64,000 nucleotides of DNA from NCBI RefSeq assembly GCF_014647795.1, contig NZ_BMPW01000006.1, positions 248,001-312,000 on the forward strand, written 5' to 3'. A program made the position numbers and the translations under genes. Positions within the stretch are counted from its first letter, which is position 1. Each line of letters starts with the position of its first letter. Under the pieces are notes generated by a model. It worked only from the letters and a program-made list of their open reading frames with translations, did no database searches and was not told the DNA's origin. This document shows positions 1-10,715 of the stretch, piece after piece. The stretch is from Actinoplanes campanulatus. GTDB lineage: Bacteria; Actinomycetota; Actinomycetes; Mycobacteriales; Micromonosporaceae.

Positions 1-1
1 C

Positions 2-301
2 TGCTGGATGGACGAGTCGGCCCCGCTGCGGGTCGGCGGCAAGTACTCGATCAAGCACACCACCCGGTCGGCGCGTGCCGTGGTCCGCGGTCTCCAGTAC
101 CGGCTGGACGTGAACACGCTGCACCGGGACGAGGCGGCCGGCGAGCTCAAGCTCAACGAGATCGGCCGGGTCAAGCTGCGCACCACGGTGCCGCTGCTGG
201 CCGACGAGTACCGCCGCAACCGGACCACCGGTGGCTTCATTCTGATCGACGAGAGCACCAACCGTACGGTCGGCGCTGGAATGATCATCGAGGCTCGCTG
301 A
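2..301 (+). CDS. cysN: Sulfate adenylyltransferase subunit 1 (CysN), 3' fragment
   Basis: The reading frame is open at the left edge, so only the last 99 codons are seen. They match the C-terminal beta-barrel domain of CysN, the GTP-dependent large subunit of ATP sulfurylase that makes adenosine 5'-phosphosulfate with CysD in sulfate assimilation. Recognisable pieces are KYSIKHTT, the NEIGRVKLRT block and the terminal TGGFILIDE and TVGAGMI motifs. The protein ends directly after this domain, so there is no CysC kinase fusion at this end. The last 17 bases overlap the end of the convergent gene on the minus strand. The GTPase domain lies outside the window. Confidence 0.8.
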   Translation, partial: CWMDESAPLRVGGKYSIKHTTRSARAVVRGLQYRLDVNTLHRDEAAGELKLNEIGRVKLRTTVPLLADEYRRNRTTGGFILIDESTNRTVGAGMIIEAR

Positions 302-1091
302 GCCGGACCGTCGCCCAGACGACCTTGCCGGCCTCGGTCGGCAGGCTGCCCCACTGGTCGGCGGTCGCCTGAACCGTCCGCAGCCCGCGACCCCGCTCGT
401 CGAGCGGCAGGTCCGGGCGCGGCGGGGAGGGGCGGATCAGCCGGGGCAGGCGCGGGTCACCGTCGGCCACCGACAGATGCATCCCGGCGCCCCGGCGGCT
501 CACCACCACCCGGATGTCGGTGCCGGCGTGCTCCACCGCGTTCGTCACCAGCTCCGACATGACCAGCCGGCTGGGGTGCAGCAGGTTCACCAGCCCCCAG
601 CCCAGGCAGGCGTCGCTCACCAGGTTGCGGGCCACACTGGGGGCGTCCGGATCGGGCCGTAGCGTGGCGCTCAGCCGCTCGTCGCCGGGGATCCGGCCGG
701 CCAGGGCCACCCGGGCCTGGCCGATCCTGGCGTAGACCGGCAGGTAGCGCCCGGCGCCCAGACCCTGCATGCGGTCGGCGAGCGGCAGCTCCGGGGGCAC
801 GCAGAGGGCCAGGTGCACCGGCGGTTGCAGGCCGGCCGCCAGCCGGCGGGCCGTCATCCAGGTCGAGGCGCTCTCGCTGTGTGGGTCGAGCAGCCCGGAC
901 AGGTCCACGATGAGCCCGTCCGGATGGTCGGTGAAACACCGGCGGAGCGTCGTCGACGCGGTCCAGCACAGCTGTGCGTCCCACGGTCCGCGCACGGTGA
1001 GGAGGGAGACCGCGGCGTCCTCGGTGGAGTCGATGCTGACGGTGACACCTTGCTCGGTGTCACCGCGAAGATACGGTGGGCTGACCCCCAT
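285..1091 (-). CDS. STAS domain plus HATPase (anti-sigma-factor-type) regulator
   Basis: A 268-residue protein with two parts. The first ~100 residues look like a STAS (anti-sigma-factor antagonist) domain, with hydrophobic strands such as GLIVDLSG. The second half (about 140-265) is a GHKL ATPase of the RsbW type: the N-box region reads MSELVTNAVEHAG and a G1-like segment follows as VADGDPRLP, then GRGLRTVQ. Such proteins are cytoplasmic and phosphorylate or sequester partners in partner-switching control of sigma factors; here both partner types are in one chain. The ATG at 1091 is preferred because a TATCGT element lies 7 bases upstream, giving a leaderless message; an in-frame TTG at 1124 would add 11 residues. 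Target unknown. Confidence 0.75.
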   Translation of the reverse strand: MGVSPPYLRGDTEQGVTVSIDSTEDAAVSLLTVRGPWDAQLCWTASTTLRRCFTDHPDGLIVDLSGLLDPHSESASTWMTARRLAAGLQPPVHLALCVPPELPLADRMQGLGAGRYLPVYARIGQARVALAGRIPGDERLSATLRPDPDAPSVARNLVSDACLGWGLVNLLHPSRLVMSELVTNAVEHAGTDIRVVVSRRGAGMHLSVADGDPRLPRLIRPSPPRPDLPLDERGRGLRTVQATADQWGSLPTEAGKVVWATVRLSEPR

Positions 1092-1098
1092 GCCGGAC

Positions 1099-1104
1099 AC
1101 GATA
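1099..1104 (-). promoter_or_regulatory. -10 element of a leaderless promoter for the STAS/HATPase gene
   Basis: TATCGT on the minus strand ends 7 bases before the ATG at 1091, the spacing expected when transcription begins at the start codon. The same hexamer precedes the genes at 36578 and 52096. Confidence 0.5.
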
Positions 1105-1184
1105 GTCCCGTGCCCGATTGCCAAGCCCTGGTCTCGCTCGTGCGGGTGATCAGGCGAAGGCCGGCGCGACCCCCGGACGGGTGG

Positions 1185-1214
1185 CCCCGGAAGGCCACTC
1201 GGGCACTTCCGGGG
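1185..1214 (-). terminator. Stem-loop terminator after galK
   Basis: A perfect 9-bp inverted repeat (CCCCGGAAG / CTTCCGGGG, 12-base loop) lies 12 bases past the galK stop on the minus strand. There is no U-run, as is common in actinobacterial terminators. Confidence 0.6.
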
Positions 1215-1226
1215 ACGGGCCGGGCG

Positions 1227-4501
<3,275 letters not shown>

Positions 4502-4505
4502 CCCG

Positions 4506-5036
4506 GTGTCCGACCCGGCCATCACCCGCATCGGCGTCGCCATCGACATCCCCGAACCCTGGGGTTCGGCGCTGACCCGCCGGCGCGCCGAGGCCGGCGA
4601 CCCGCAGGCCGCCTGGACCCCGGCGCACGTCACCCTCCTCGGGCCCACCGAGGTGGCCGCCGACGCGCTGCCGGCGATCGAGAAGCACCTGGAGGAGATC
4701 GCCTCGGCGCAGCCGGCGTTCACCGTCCACCTGCGTGGGACCGGCACGTTCCGGCCGGTGACCGACGTGGTGTTCGTGGCGCTGGCGCAGGGCATCAGCG
4801 AGTGCGAGCTGCTGGCCGAGGCGATCACCCGGTCGGAGGACGTGCGACGGGACACCCGGTTCCCGTACCACCCGCACGTCACCGTGGCGCAGGACGTGCC
4901 GGCGGACGCGCTGGACGCGGTCTTCGACGATCTGGCCGGCTTCTCGGCCCGGTTCGAGGTCGCCTCGTTCACGCTCTTCTCGCACGGCGGCGAGGGACCG
5001 TGGCGGCCCCGGCGGGACTTCCCCCTCGGAAGCTGA
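4506..5036 (+). CDS. 2'-5' RNA ligase / 2H phosphoesterase family protein
   Basis: A 176-residue protein with the two His-x-Thr motifs that define the 2H phosphoesterase superfamily: AHVTLLGP with its His at about 40, and HPHVTVAQ with its catalytic His at about 124. Family members open or form 2',5' or cyclic phosphodiester bonds in RNA or nucleotides; the substrate here is unknown. The GTG start is 4 bases after trpS, implying co-transcription. The link with a tRNA synthetase hints at RNA or tRNA processing, but that is inference. The ligase name is historical; many members are phosphodiesterases. Confidence 0.85.
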   Translation: MSDPAITRIGVAIDIPEPWGSALTRRRAEAGDPQAAWTPAHVTLLGPTEVAADALPAIEKHLEEIASAQPAFTVHLRGTGTFRPVTDVVFVALAQGISECELLAEAITRSEDVRRDTRFPYHPHVTVAQDVPADALDAVFDDLAGFSARFEVASFTLFSHGGEGPWRPRRDFPLGS

Positions 5037-5045
5037 CCGGTCGGT

Positions 5046-5051
5046 TACGGT
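5046..5051 (+). promoter_or_regulatory. -10 element of leaderless promoter for the YihY gene
   Basis: TACGGT ends 6 bases before the GTG at 5058 and fits the TANNNT pattern seen at many starts in this window. Confidence 0.4.
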
Positions 5052-5057
5052 CTGCCG

Positions 5058-5978
5058 GTGAACCCGATCGACCGGGCCTACGACGCGACCGCGGCTCGGA
5101 TCACCGCGGTGCGGTACCGATCGCCATACTTCGATCATCTGTGCCGGGCCATCCTGCGCTACGAGAGCGTCCAGGGTGGCCGGCTGGCCGCGGCGATCGC
5201 CTACTACGGGTTCTTCGCGGTCTTCGCCCTGCTGCTGATCGGGTACTCGGCCTTCGGCTTCCTGCTCACCAACAACAGTGAGCTGTTCGACCTGGTGCGC
5301 GACTTCCTCGCCGAGAACCTGCCCTTCCTCGACGTGCAGGCGATCCTGGACAGCAAGAGGACGGTCGGCATCGTCGGCCTGGTCGGCCTGACCTTCACCG
5401 GCATCGGCTGGGTCGAGTCGATCCGGTCCTCGCAGCGGCTCATCTGGCAGTTGCGCGAGCAGCCCGGCTACATCGGCGTACGCCAGGTCGTCGACCTGCT
5501 CGTGCTGATCGGCATGCTGCTGTTGCTGGCCCTCTCCCAGCTCGCCGTGTACGGGCTGGAGACCCTGCTGCACTGGCTGGCCGGCGGCGGGTTCCACACC
5601 CTGCTGTCGATCGCCAGCTGGGCCCTCACCCTGGCGGTCAACATGCTGCTGGCGGCGGCGCTGCTGGCCGCGGTGCCCCGGCTGCGGATGACCGCCCGCC
5701 GGATGACGCCGCCGGTGCTCCAGGTGGGCATCGGGATCATGCTGCTCAACACGGTGGGCAGGTCGTTCGTCGCGCTGGTCGAGCGGAATCCGGCGTACGG
5801 CCTGGTCGGCTCGGCCGTCGGCGCGCTGGTCTACCTCTACGTCTTCAACCAGTTGCTGCTCTTCGGGGCGGCCTGGGCGGCGACCAGCCCACACGGCCGG
5901 GTGGTCGATCTGTCGGCTGACGACAAGACCGCCCCGGTGGGGCAGAACACCTGGATTCGGCACTCCCGCCCGCGATGA
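5058..5978 (+). CDS. YihY/BrkB family inner-membrane protein
   Basis: A 306-residue polytopic membrane protein of the YihY/virulence factor BrkB family. After a basic N-terminus (about 45 residues) come the family motif GGRLAAAIAYYGFFAVFALLL, then several hydrophobic helices near 55-80, 110-130, 150-175, 190-220 and 245-275. The family is often mislabelled ribonuclease BN; its true function is not established. No catalytic residues can be pointed out. It follows trpS and the 2H phosphoesterase on the same strand, with its own -10 element just upstream of the GTG start. Confidence 0.8.
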   Translation: MNPIDRAYDATAARITAVRYRSPYFDHLCRAILRYESVQGGRLAAAIAYYGFFAVFALLLIGYSAFGFLLTNNSELFDLVRDFLAENLPFLDVQAILDSKRTVGIVGLVGLTFTGIGWVESIRSSQRLIWQLREQPGYIGVRQVVDLLVLIGMLLLLALSQLAVYGLETLLHWLAGGGFHTLLSIASWALTLAVNMLLAAALLAAVPRLRMTARRMTPPVLQVGIGIMLLNTVGRSFVALVERNPAYGLVGSAVGALVYLYVFNQLLLFGAAWAATSPHGRVVDLSADDKTAPVGQNTWIRHSRPR

Positions 5979-5985
5979 TGAGCCG

Positions 5986-6351
5986 GTGGGGACACTCGTG
6001 ACGTTGCATCTGCCGCCCGGCTCGCCGATCTCCGATCAACCGTGGGTCATCACCATCGGCTCGCTCGGTGACCTGGAGGACTGGGAGCCGGTGGTCTGCG
6101 GGCCGTACGAGCACGCCCATGCCCTGGCCCTGGCCCGTGCCGTGGTAGCCGACGACGACCTGATGGCCGTGGTGGAGCCGCTGCTGCCGCTGGACGGGGT
6201 GGACGCGATCCGCCGGGAGATCGAGCTGGCCCGGACCGGCGAGGAGGAGGACTTCCCGCCGCAACTGGCCCGCGAGCAGCCGGGCGCCCCGCCGGAGCCG
6301 GCCGAGGTGCGGGCCGGCTGGCGGCGGATCGCGGCGCGATTGACCGGTTGA
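5986..6351 (+). CDS. Hypothetical protein, 121 residues
   Basis: I do not recognise a named domain. The protein is soluble and acidic, with a beta-rich first half (TLVTLHLPPG, WVITIGSLGD), a middle segment PYEHAHALALARAVV likely to be helical, and a charged C-terminal third ending in WRRIAARLTG. It begins with GTG 7 bases after the YihY stop and is followed within 12 bases by another small gene, so it probably belongs to the same transcription unit. Codon usage is as biased to G/C at third positions as its neighbours, which supports a real gene. Confidence 0.6.
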   Translation: MGTLVTLHLPPGSPISDQPWVITIGSLGDLEDWEPVVCGPYEHAHALALARAVVADDDLMAVVEPLLPLDGVDAIRREIELARTGEEEDFPPQLAREQPGAPPEPAEVRAGWRRIAARLTG

Positions 6352-6363
6352 GATACTCACCCC

Positions 6364-6591
6364 GTGGTGATCAACAAACGGTGGGCGGCGTTCCTGGTCG
6401 CGGTCGGCGTGTGGACCTGGCTGATCTGGCCGCGTTTCGGGCTGGCCATCTGGAAGGACGAGCGGTCGTTCGCCGACGGCGCGCCGACCTCGTTCCTGTG
6501 GGTGCACGCGGTGCTGATCGCCGCCTCGCTGGCGATCGGGACAGGGGTCGGAGTGCTCGGTGTCAAGGCCTGGCGGCGGGCCGCAGATTAA
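6364..6591 (+). CDS. SCO4848-type small membrane protein
   Basis: A 75-residue protein with two predicted membrane helices, about residues 7-27 and 44-66, separated by a conserved-looking loop IWKDERSFADGAPTSF. The pattern MVINKRWAAFLV at the start and the second helix with VHAVLIAASLAIG match the small membrane protein family typified by Streptomyces SCO4848. Function is unknown. The GTG start is 12 bases after the preceding gene. The recognition is from memory of the family's sequence pattern. Confidence 0.7.
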   Translation: MVINKRWAAFLVAVGVWTWLIWPRFGLAIWKDERSFADGAPTSFLWVHAVLIAASLAIGTGVGVLGVKAWRRAAD

Positions 6592-6704
6592 CTCTCTGTT
6601 TCCTGCTAGAGGCGCAATTCCCTCCTGATCCAGCCGAAAGGAACGGCCCGCGGGCGCGGTGATTGCGGAGCTATAACGGTGCGCCAACAGTCCGTACCGA
6701 TGTC

Positions 6705-6733
6705 CTGACGGGGTGCGGACCCGGGGATACGCT
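6705..6733 (+). promoter_or_regulatory. Promoter of the BMP lipoprotein/ABC operon
   Basis: CTGACG (6705-6710) and TACGCT (6728-6733) are separated by 17 bases, a good sigma-70-type arrangement in the 200-base gap before the lipoprotein gene. The predicted leader is about 50 bases and ends with a strong AAGGAGGG Shine-Dalgarno. A short inverted repeat (CCGAG / CTCGG, about 6750-6769) follows and could be an operator. Confidence 0.5.
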
Positions 6734-6791
6734 CCCGCCTGAGATTCACCCGAGATACAGGAACCTCGGTGTGCAGCGGAAGGAGGGCGTC

Positions 6792-7886
6792 TTGCGCCCA
6801 GTACGTGGGAAGCGGATCGTGGCGATTCTCGCGGCAGGTGGGCTGACGCTCGCTGCCGCCGCATGTGGCGAGGCCCCGGAGGAGAGCGGCTCGACCGGCT
6901 CCAGCCCGGCCGCGGTCGCCGCCTACAAGGCCTGCATGGTCACCGACCTCGGCGGTATCGACGACAAGTCGTTCAACGCCTCGGCGTGGGCCGGTCTCCA
7001 GGCAGCCAAGGCCGAGGCCCCCAGCGTCGACCCGAAGTACGTGGCGTCCTCCTCCGAGGCCGACTACGAGCCGGGCCTGCGGGGCTTCGTGAGCCAGGGC
7101 TGCAACTTCATCCTCGCGGTCGGCGGCCTGATGGGCGAGGTCACCACGAAGGTGGCCAAGGACAGCCCGAGCTCGCAGTTCGGCATCGTGGACAGCTCCA
7201 GTGGTAGCCCCAACGTCTACCCGATGCAGTTCGCGACCCACCAGGCGGCGTTCCTCGCCGGCTACCTGGCCGCGGGCTACTCGAAGTCGGGCAAGGTGGC
7301 CACCTACGGCGGCATGAAGATCCCGCCGGTGACCATCTTCATGGACGGTTTCGCCGACGGTGTGGCCCAGTACAACAAGGCCAAGGGCAAGGACGTCAAG
7401 GTTCTCGGCTGGGACAAGGCCGCCCAGAACGGCAGCTTCGCCGACAGCTTCATCGACCAGAGCAAGGGCAAGAGCATCGCGGACACCCTGGTCGGTCAGG
7501 GCGCTGACGTGATCATGCCGGTCGCCGGCGGCACCGGCCTGGGCACCGCGCAGGTCGCCAAGGACTCCAACGGCAAGCTCGCGGTCATCTGGGTCGACCA
7601 GGACGGCTGCACCAGCGCCGCGCAGTACTGCGAGGTGTTCCTGAGCACCGTGGTCAAGAACATCGAGGACGCGGTGAAGCAGGCCGTCGTCAAGGGCGCC
7701 AAGGGTGAGGCCCTCGCGGCGAGCCCGGGCTACCTGGGCACCCTGGAGAACGACGGCGTCTCGCTCGCCCCGTTCAACCAGTTCGAGAGCAAGGTCGACC
7801 CGGCCCTGAAGGCCGAGCTCGACAAGCTGAAGGCCGACATCATCGCCGGCACCGTCAAGGTCGAGTCGGCCAACGCGCCTAAGTGA
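6792..7886 (+). CDS. BMP-family nucleoside-binding lipoprotein of an ABC importer
   Basis: A 364-residue periplasmic-type binding protein of the BMP (PnrA/TmpC) family, which captures nucleosides such as inosine or adenosine outside the membrane. The TTG start at 6792 is chosen because AAGGAGGG lies 5 bases upstream; in-frame GTG at 6771 is possible but has no Shine-Dalgarno. The signal peptide ends in LTLAAAACG, giving a lipidated Cys at 25. Family landmarks are DLGGIDDKSFN, FVSQGCNFILAVGG and the AAFLAGYLAAGYSK segment. It is followed by its ATPase and two permeases, and by cytidine deaminase and thymidine phosphorylase, which supports nucleosides as substrates. Confidence 0.9.
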   Translation: MRPVRGKRIVAILAAGGLTLAAAACGEAPEESGSTGSSPAAVAAYKACMVTDLGGIDDKSFNASAWAGLQAAKAEAPSVDPKYVASSSEADYEPGLRGFVSQGCNFILAVGGLMGEVTTKVAKDSPSSQFGIVDSSSGSPNVYPMQFATHQAAFLAGYLAAGYSKSGKVATYGGMKIPPVTIFMDGFADGVAQYNKAKGKDVKVLGWDKAAQNGSFADSFIDQSKGKSIADTLVGQGADVIMPVAGGTGLGTAQVAKDSNGKLAVIWVDQDGCTSAAQYCEVFLSTVVKNIEDAVKQAVVKGAKGEALAASPGYLGTLENDGVSLAPFNQFESKVDPALKAELDKLKADIIAGTVKVESANAPK

Positions 7887-7906
7887 CCTTCGGGTAGTAG
7901 CATTCG

Positions 7907-7949
7907 GCCGCCGCGCGGCCACGGGCAAAACCCGTGGTCGAGCGGCGGC
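7907..7949 (+). terminator. Intercistronic stem-loop between lipoprotein and ATPase genes
   Basis: Two nested perfect stems, GCCGCCGC / GCGGCGGC outside and CCACGGG / CCCGTGG inside with a CAAAA loop. In binding-protein operons such hairpins usually act as partial terminators or 3' mRNA stabilisers that raise expression of the binding protein over the membrane parts. Confidence 0.6.
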
Positions 7950-8000
7950 TCGCATTCCCCCCGTCCACCAGGATCAGTCACCGAACCCCGGGAGATTCCG

Positions 8001-9527
8001 CTGAAACTGGAACTGCGCGGCATCACCAAGCGCTTCGGCGACCTGGTGGCCAACGACCACATCGACATCACCGTCGAACCCGGCGAGGTGCACGCCCTGC
8101 TGGGGGAGAACGGCGCCGGCAAGTCGACGCTGATGAACCAGCTGTACGGCCTGCTCCAGCCGGACGAGGGGCAGATCGTCGTCAACGACGAGCCCCGTGT
8201 CTTCAAGAGCCCGCGAGACGCCATCGCGGCCGGCATCGGCATGGTGCATCAGCACTTCATGCTCGTGCCGGTCTTCACCGTGGCGGAGAACATCGCGCTC
8301 GGCGCGGAGGAGGTGCGCGGCGGCCCGCTCGGCTGGCTCGACCGCCGCCGGTCCCGCCGGGACGTCATCGAGACCTCCGAGAGGTACGGCCTGCCGGTCG
8401 ACCCGGACGCGCTGATCGAGGACCTTCCGGTCGGCGCTCAGCAGCGGGTCGAGATCGTCAAGGCGCTGACCCGCGAGGTCGACCTGCTCATCCTGGACGA
8501 GCCGACCGCGGTGCTCACCCCGCAGGAGACCGAGGAACTGCTCACGGTGATGCGCTCGCTCACCGCCATGGGCAAGTCCATCGTCTTCATCACCCACAAG
8601 CTCAAAGAGGTCAAGGCGATCGCCGACCGGATCACCGTGATCCGGCGCGGCCAGGTCGTCGGGACCGCCTCCCCGGACACCAGCGAGGAGGAGCTGGCCG
8701 CCCTGATGGTCGGCCGGGCCGTGAGCCTCGAGGTGGAGAAGGCGCCCGCCGAGCCGGGCGACAGCATCCTCAAGATTTCCGGCCTGGTGGTCGACGACGA
8801 CCGCGGCGTGCGCGCCGTCGACGGGGTCGACCTGGAGGTCCGGGCCGGCGAGGTGCTCGGTATCGCGGGCGTCCAGGGCAACGGTCAGACCGAGCTGGTC
8901 GAGGCGGTGATGGGCCTGCGCGAGGTGCGGGCCGGCGCCGTCCACCTGGAGGGCGAGGACCTGGTCGGCCGAAGCACCAAGCGGATCCTGCGCTCCGGTG
9001 TCGGCTACGTCCCCGAGGACCGCAGCCACGACGGGGTCGTCAAGGAGTTCTCCGTCGCGGAGAACCTGATCCTCGACATGTACGACCGGGCTCCGTTCGG
9101 CAACGCCTTCCGGATCGACGGCGACTCCGTGGCGAGCAACGCCAAGCACCGTGTCGAGCAGTTCGACATCCGGTGCCAGTCACCGGCGAGCCTGGTCGGC
9201 GCCCTGTCCGGCGGCAACCAGCAGAAGGTCGTGGTGGCCCGGGAGATGTCCCGCCCGCTGCGCCTCTTCATCGCGTCCCAGCCCACCCGTGGTGTGGACG
9301 TCGGCTCGATCGAGTTCATCCACAGCCGGATCATCCACGAGCGCGACCAGGGCACCGCGGTGCTGGTGGTCTCGAGTGAGCTGGACGAGGTGGTCGGCCT
9401 CGCGGACCGGATCGCGGTGATGTACCGCGGCCGCGTCCTGGCCATCGTCTCGCCGGACACACCACGTGAGGAGATCGGTCTGCTCATGGCCGGCATCACC
9501 GGCGACACGCCGGAGGGGGCGAAGTGA
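8001..9527 (+). CDS. Nucleoside ABC transporter ATPase (two fused ATP-binding domains)
   Basis: A 508-residue protein with two ABC domains in tandem, like YufO/NupO-type ATPases that power nucleoside import. Domain 1 has Walker A GENGAGKST near residue 35 and Walker B LLILDEPTA near 163. Domain 2 (from about 255) has a degenerate Walker A GVQGNGQTEL, an exact LSGGNQQK signature near 403, and ASQPTRGVDVG in place of Walker B DEPT, as is usual in this family. The frame contains LELRGITKRF upstream of the first ATG/GTG (8046), and this is the essential first strand. The likely start is therefore CTG at 8001, with GGGAG 6 bases before it. Confidence 0.88.
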   Translation: MKLELRGITKRFGDLVANDHIDITVEPGEVHALLGENGAGKSTLMNQLYGLLQPDEGQIVVNDEPRVFKSPRDAIAAGIGMVHQHFMLVPVFTVAENIALGAEEVRGGPLGWLDRRRSRRDVIETSERYGLPVDPDALIEDLPVGAQQRVEIVKALTREVDLLILDEPTAVLTPQETEELLTVMRSLTAMGKSIVFITHKLKEVKAIADRITVIRRGQVVGTASPDTSEEELAALMVGRAVSLEVEKAPAEPGDSILKISGLVVDDDRGVRAVDGVDLEVRAGEVLGIAGVQGNGQTELVEAVMGLREVRAGAVHLEGEDLVGRSTKRILRSGVGYVPEDRSHDGVVKEFSVAENLILDMYDRAPFGNAFRIDGDSVASNAKHRVEQFDIRCQSPASLVGALSGGNQQKVVVAREMSRPLRLFIASQPTRGVDVGSIEFIHSRIIHERDQGTAVLVVSSELDEVVGLADRIAVMYRGRVLAIVSPDTPREEIGLLMAGITGDTPEGAK

Positions 9528-10711
9528 AGAGGTTCTGGTCGGCGAACAACTTCACGCTCACGGCCCTGTCGATGCTCATGGCCGTGGTCATCGGCGGGGT
9601 CCTGATCATCATCTCGGACGCCACCGTCCTGGCGAAGTTCGGCTACTTCACGGCCCGCCCGAGTGACGCGTTCGAGTCGAGCTGGCTGCTGGTCAGCACG
9701 GCCTACGCGGACCTGCTCAAGGGCGCCCTCGGCGACCCCGCGGTGTTCTCCGCCTGGTTCTCCGGGGAGGCCACCTGGCAGCAGGCGTTCGCGCCGATCT
9801 CGGAGACGCTCACCTACGCCGCGCCGCTGGTCTTCACCGGCCTCTCGGTGGCGCTCGCGTTCCGGGGCGGCCTGTTCAACATCGGCGCGCAGGGCCAGGC
9901 GGTGCTCGGCTGCATCGCGGCCGGGGTCGCCGGCTTCACCTTCGGCCTGCCGATCGCGCTCAACCTGATCGTCGCGGTGGTCGCCGGCGTCCTCGGCGGG
10001 GCGCTGTGGGGCTTCATCCCCGGCCTGCTCAAGGCGCGTACCGGGGCGCACGAGGTGATCACCACGATCATGCTCAACTACACGGCCGGCCTCTTCCTGG
10101 CCTGGCTGGTCATCCAGCAGGGCATCCAGGCCCCGGGCCGCAGCGACGCGATCAGCAAGGCGGTCGCCGAGTCCGCCCAGCTGCCGTCGCCCGGTGGGGT
10201 CCTCCGGGTGCACCTGGGCATCATCCTGGCCGTGCTGACCACGGCCGGGGTGGCCTGGCTGCTGAACAAGTCGGCCTTCGGCTTCGAGATCCGGGCGGTG
10301 GGCGCCAACCCGCACGCCGCGAAGACCGCGGGCATCAGCGTCGCCAAGACGTACGTGCTGCTGATGGCGGTCGCCGGCGGTCTGGCCGGGTTCGGTGGCG
10401 CCACCCAAGTATTGGGTACCGCGCACGCGCTGACCCCGTCGGTGGCCGGCAACATCGGCTTCGACGGCCTGCTGGTCGCCCTGCTGGGCCGTACCCGGCC
10501 CTGGGGCACCCTGTTCGCCGCGCTGCTGTTCGGCGCGCTGCGGGCCGGCGGAAACCGGATGCAGTCCTTCTCCGGCATCTCGCTGGAGCTGGTCACCGTG
10601 TTGCAGGCGCTCATCGTCATCTTCATCGCCGCCCCCGCCCTGGTGAAGGCGATCTTCCGACTGCGCGCCTCCCGGGCCACCGGGCTCGGCGCCTCGCTGG
10701 CGAAGGGCTGA
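9524..10711 (+). CDS. Nucleoside ABC transporter permease 1
   Basis: A 395-residue membrane protein of the BPD_transp_2 (branched-chain/ribose/nucleoside) permease family. Its start overlaps the ATPase stop by 4 bases (ATGA). Eight or more hydrophobic helices are visible; typical motifs are GLFNIGAQGQ near residue 120 and the EVITTIMLNYTA segment near 175, which contains the loop that contacts the ATPase. It has a long extracytoplasmic stretch (about 45-90) between the first and second helices. It pairs with the following permease to form the channel for nucleosides delivered by the BMP lipoprotein. Confidence 0.88.
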   Translation: MKRFWSANNFTLTALSMLMAVVIGGVLIIISDATVLAKFGYFTARPSDAFESSWLLVSTAYADLLKGALGDPAVFSAWFSGEATWQQAFAPISETLTYAAPLVFTGLSVALAFRGGLFNIGAQGQAVLGCIAAGVAGFTFGLPIALNLIVAVVAGVLGGALWGFIPGLLKARTGAHEVITTIMLNYTAGLFLAWLVIQQGIQAPGRSDAISKAVAESAQLPSPGGVLRVHLGIILAVLTTAGVAWLLNKSAFGFEIRAVGANPHAAKTAGISVAKTYVLLMAVAGGLAGFGGATQVLGTAHALTPSVAGNIGFDGLLVALLGRTRPWGTLFAALLFGALRAGGNRMQSFSGISLELVTVLQALIVIFIAAPALVKAIFRLRASRATGLGASLAKG

Positions 10712-10715
10712 GGAC

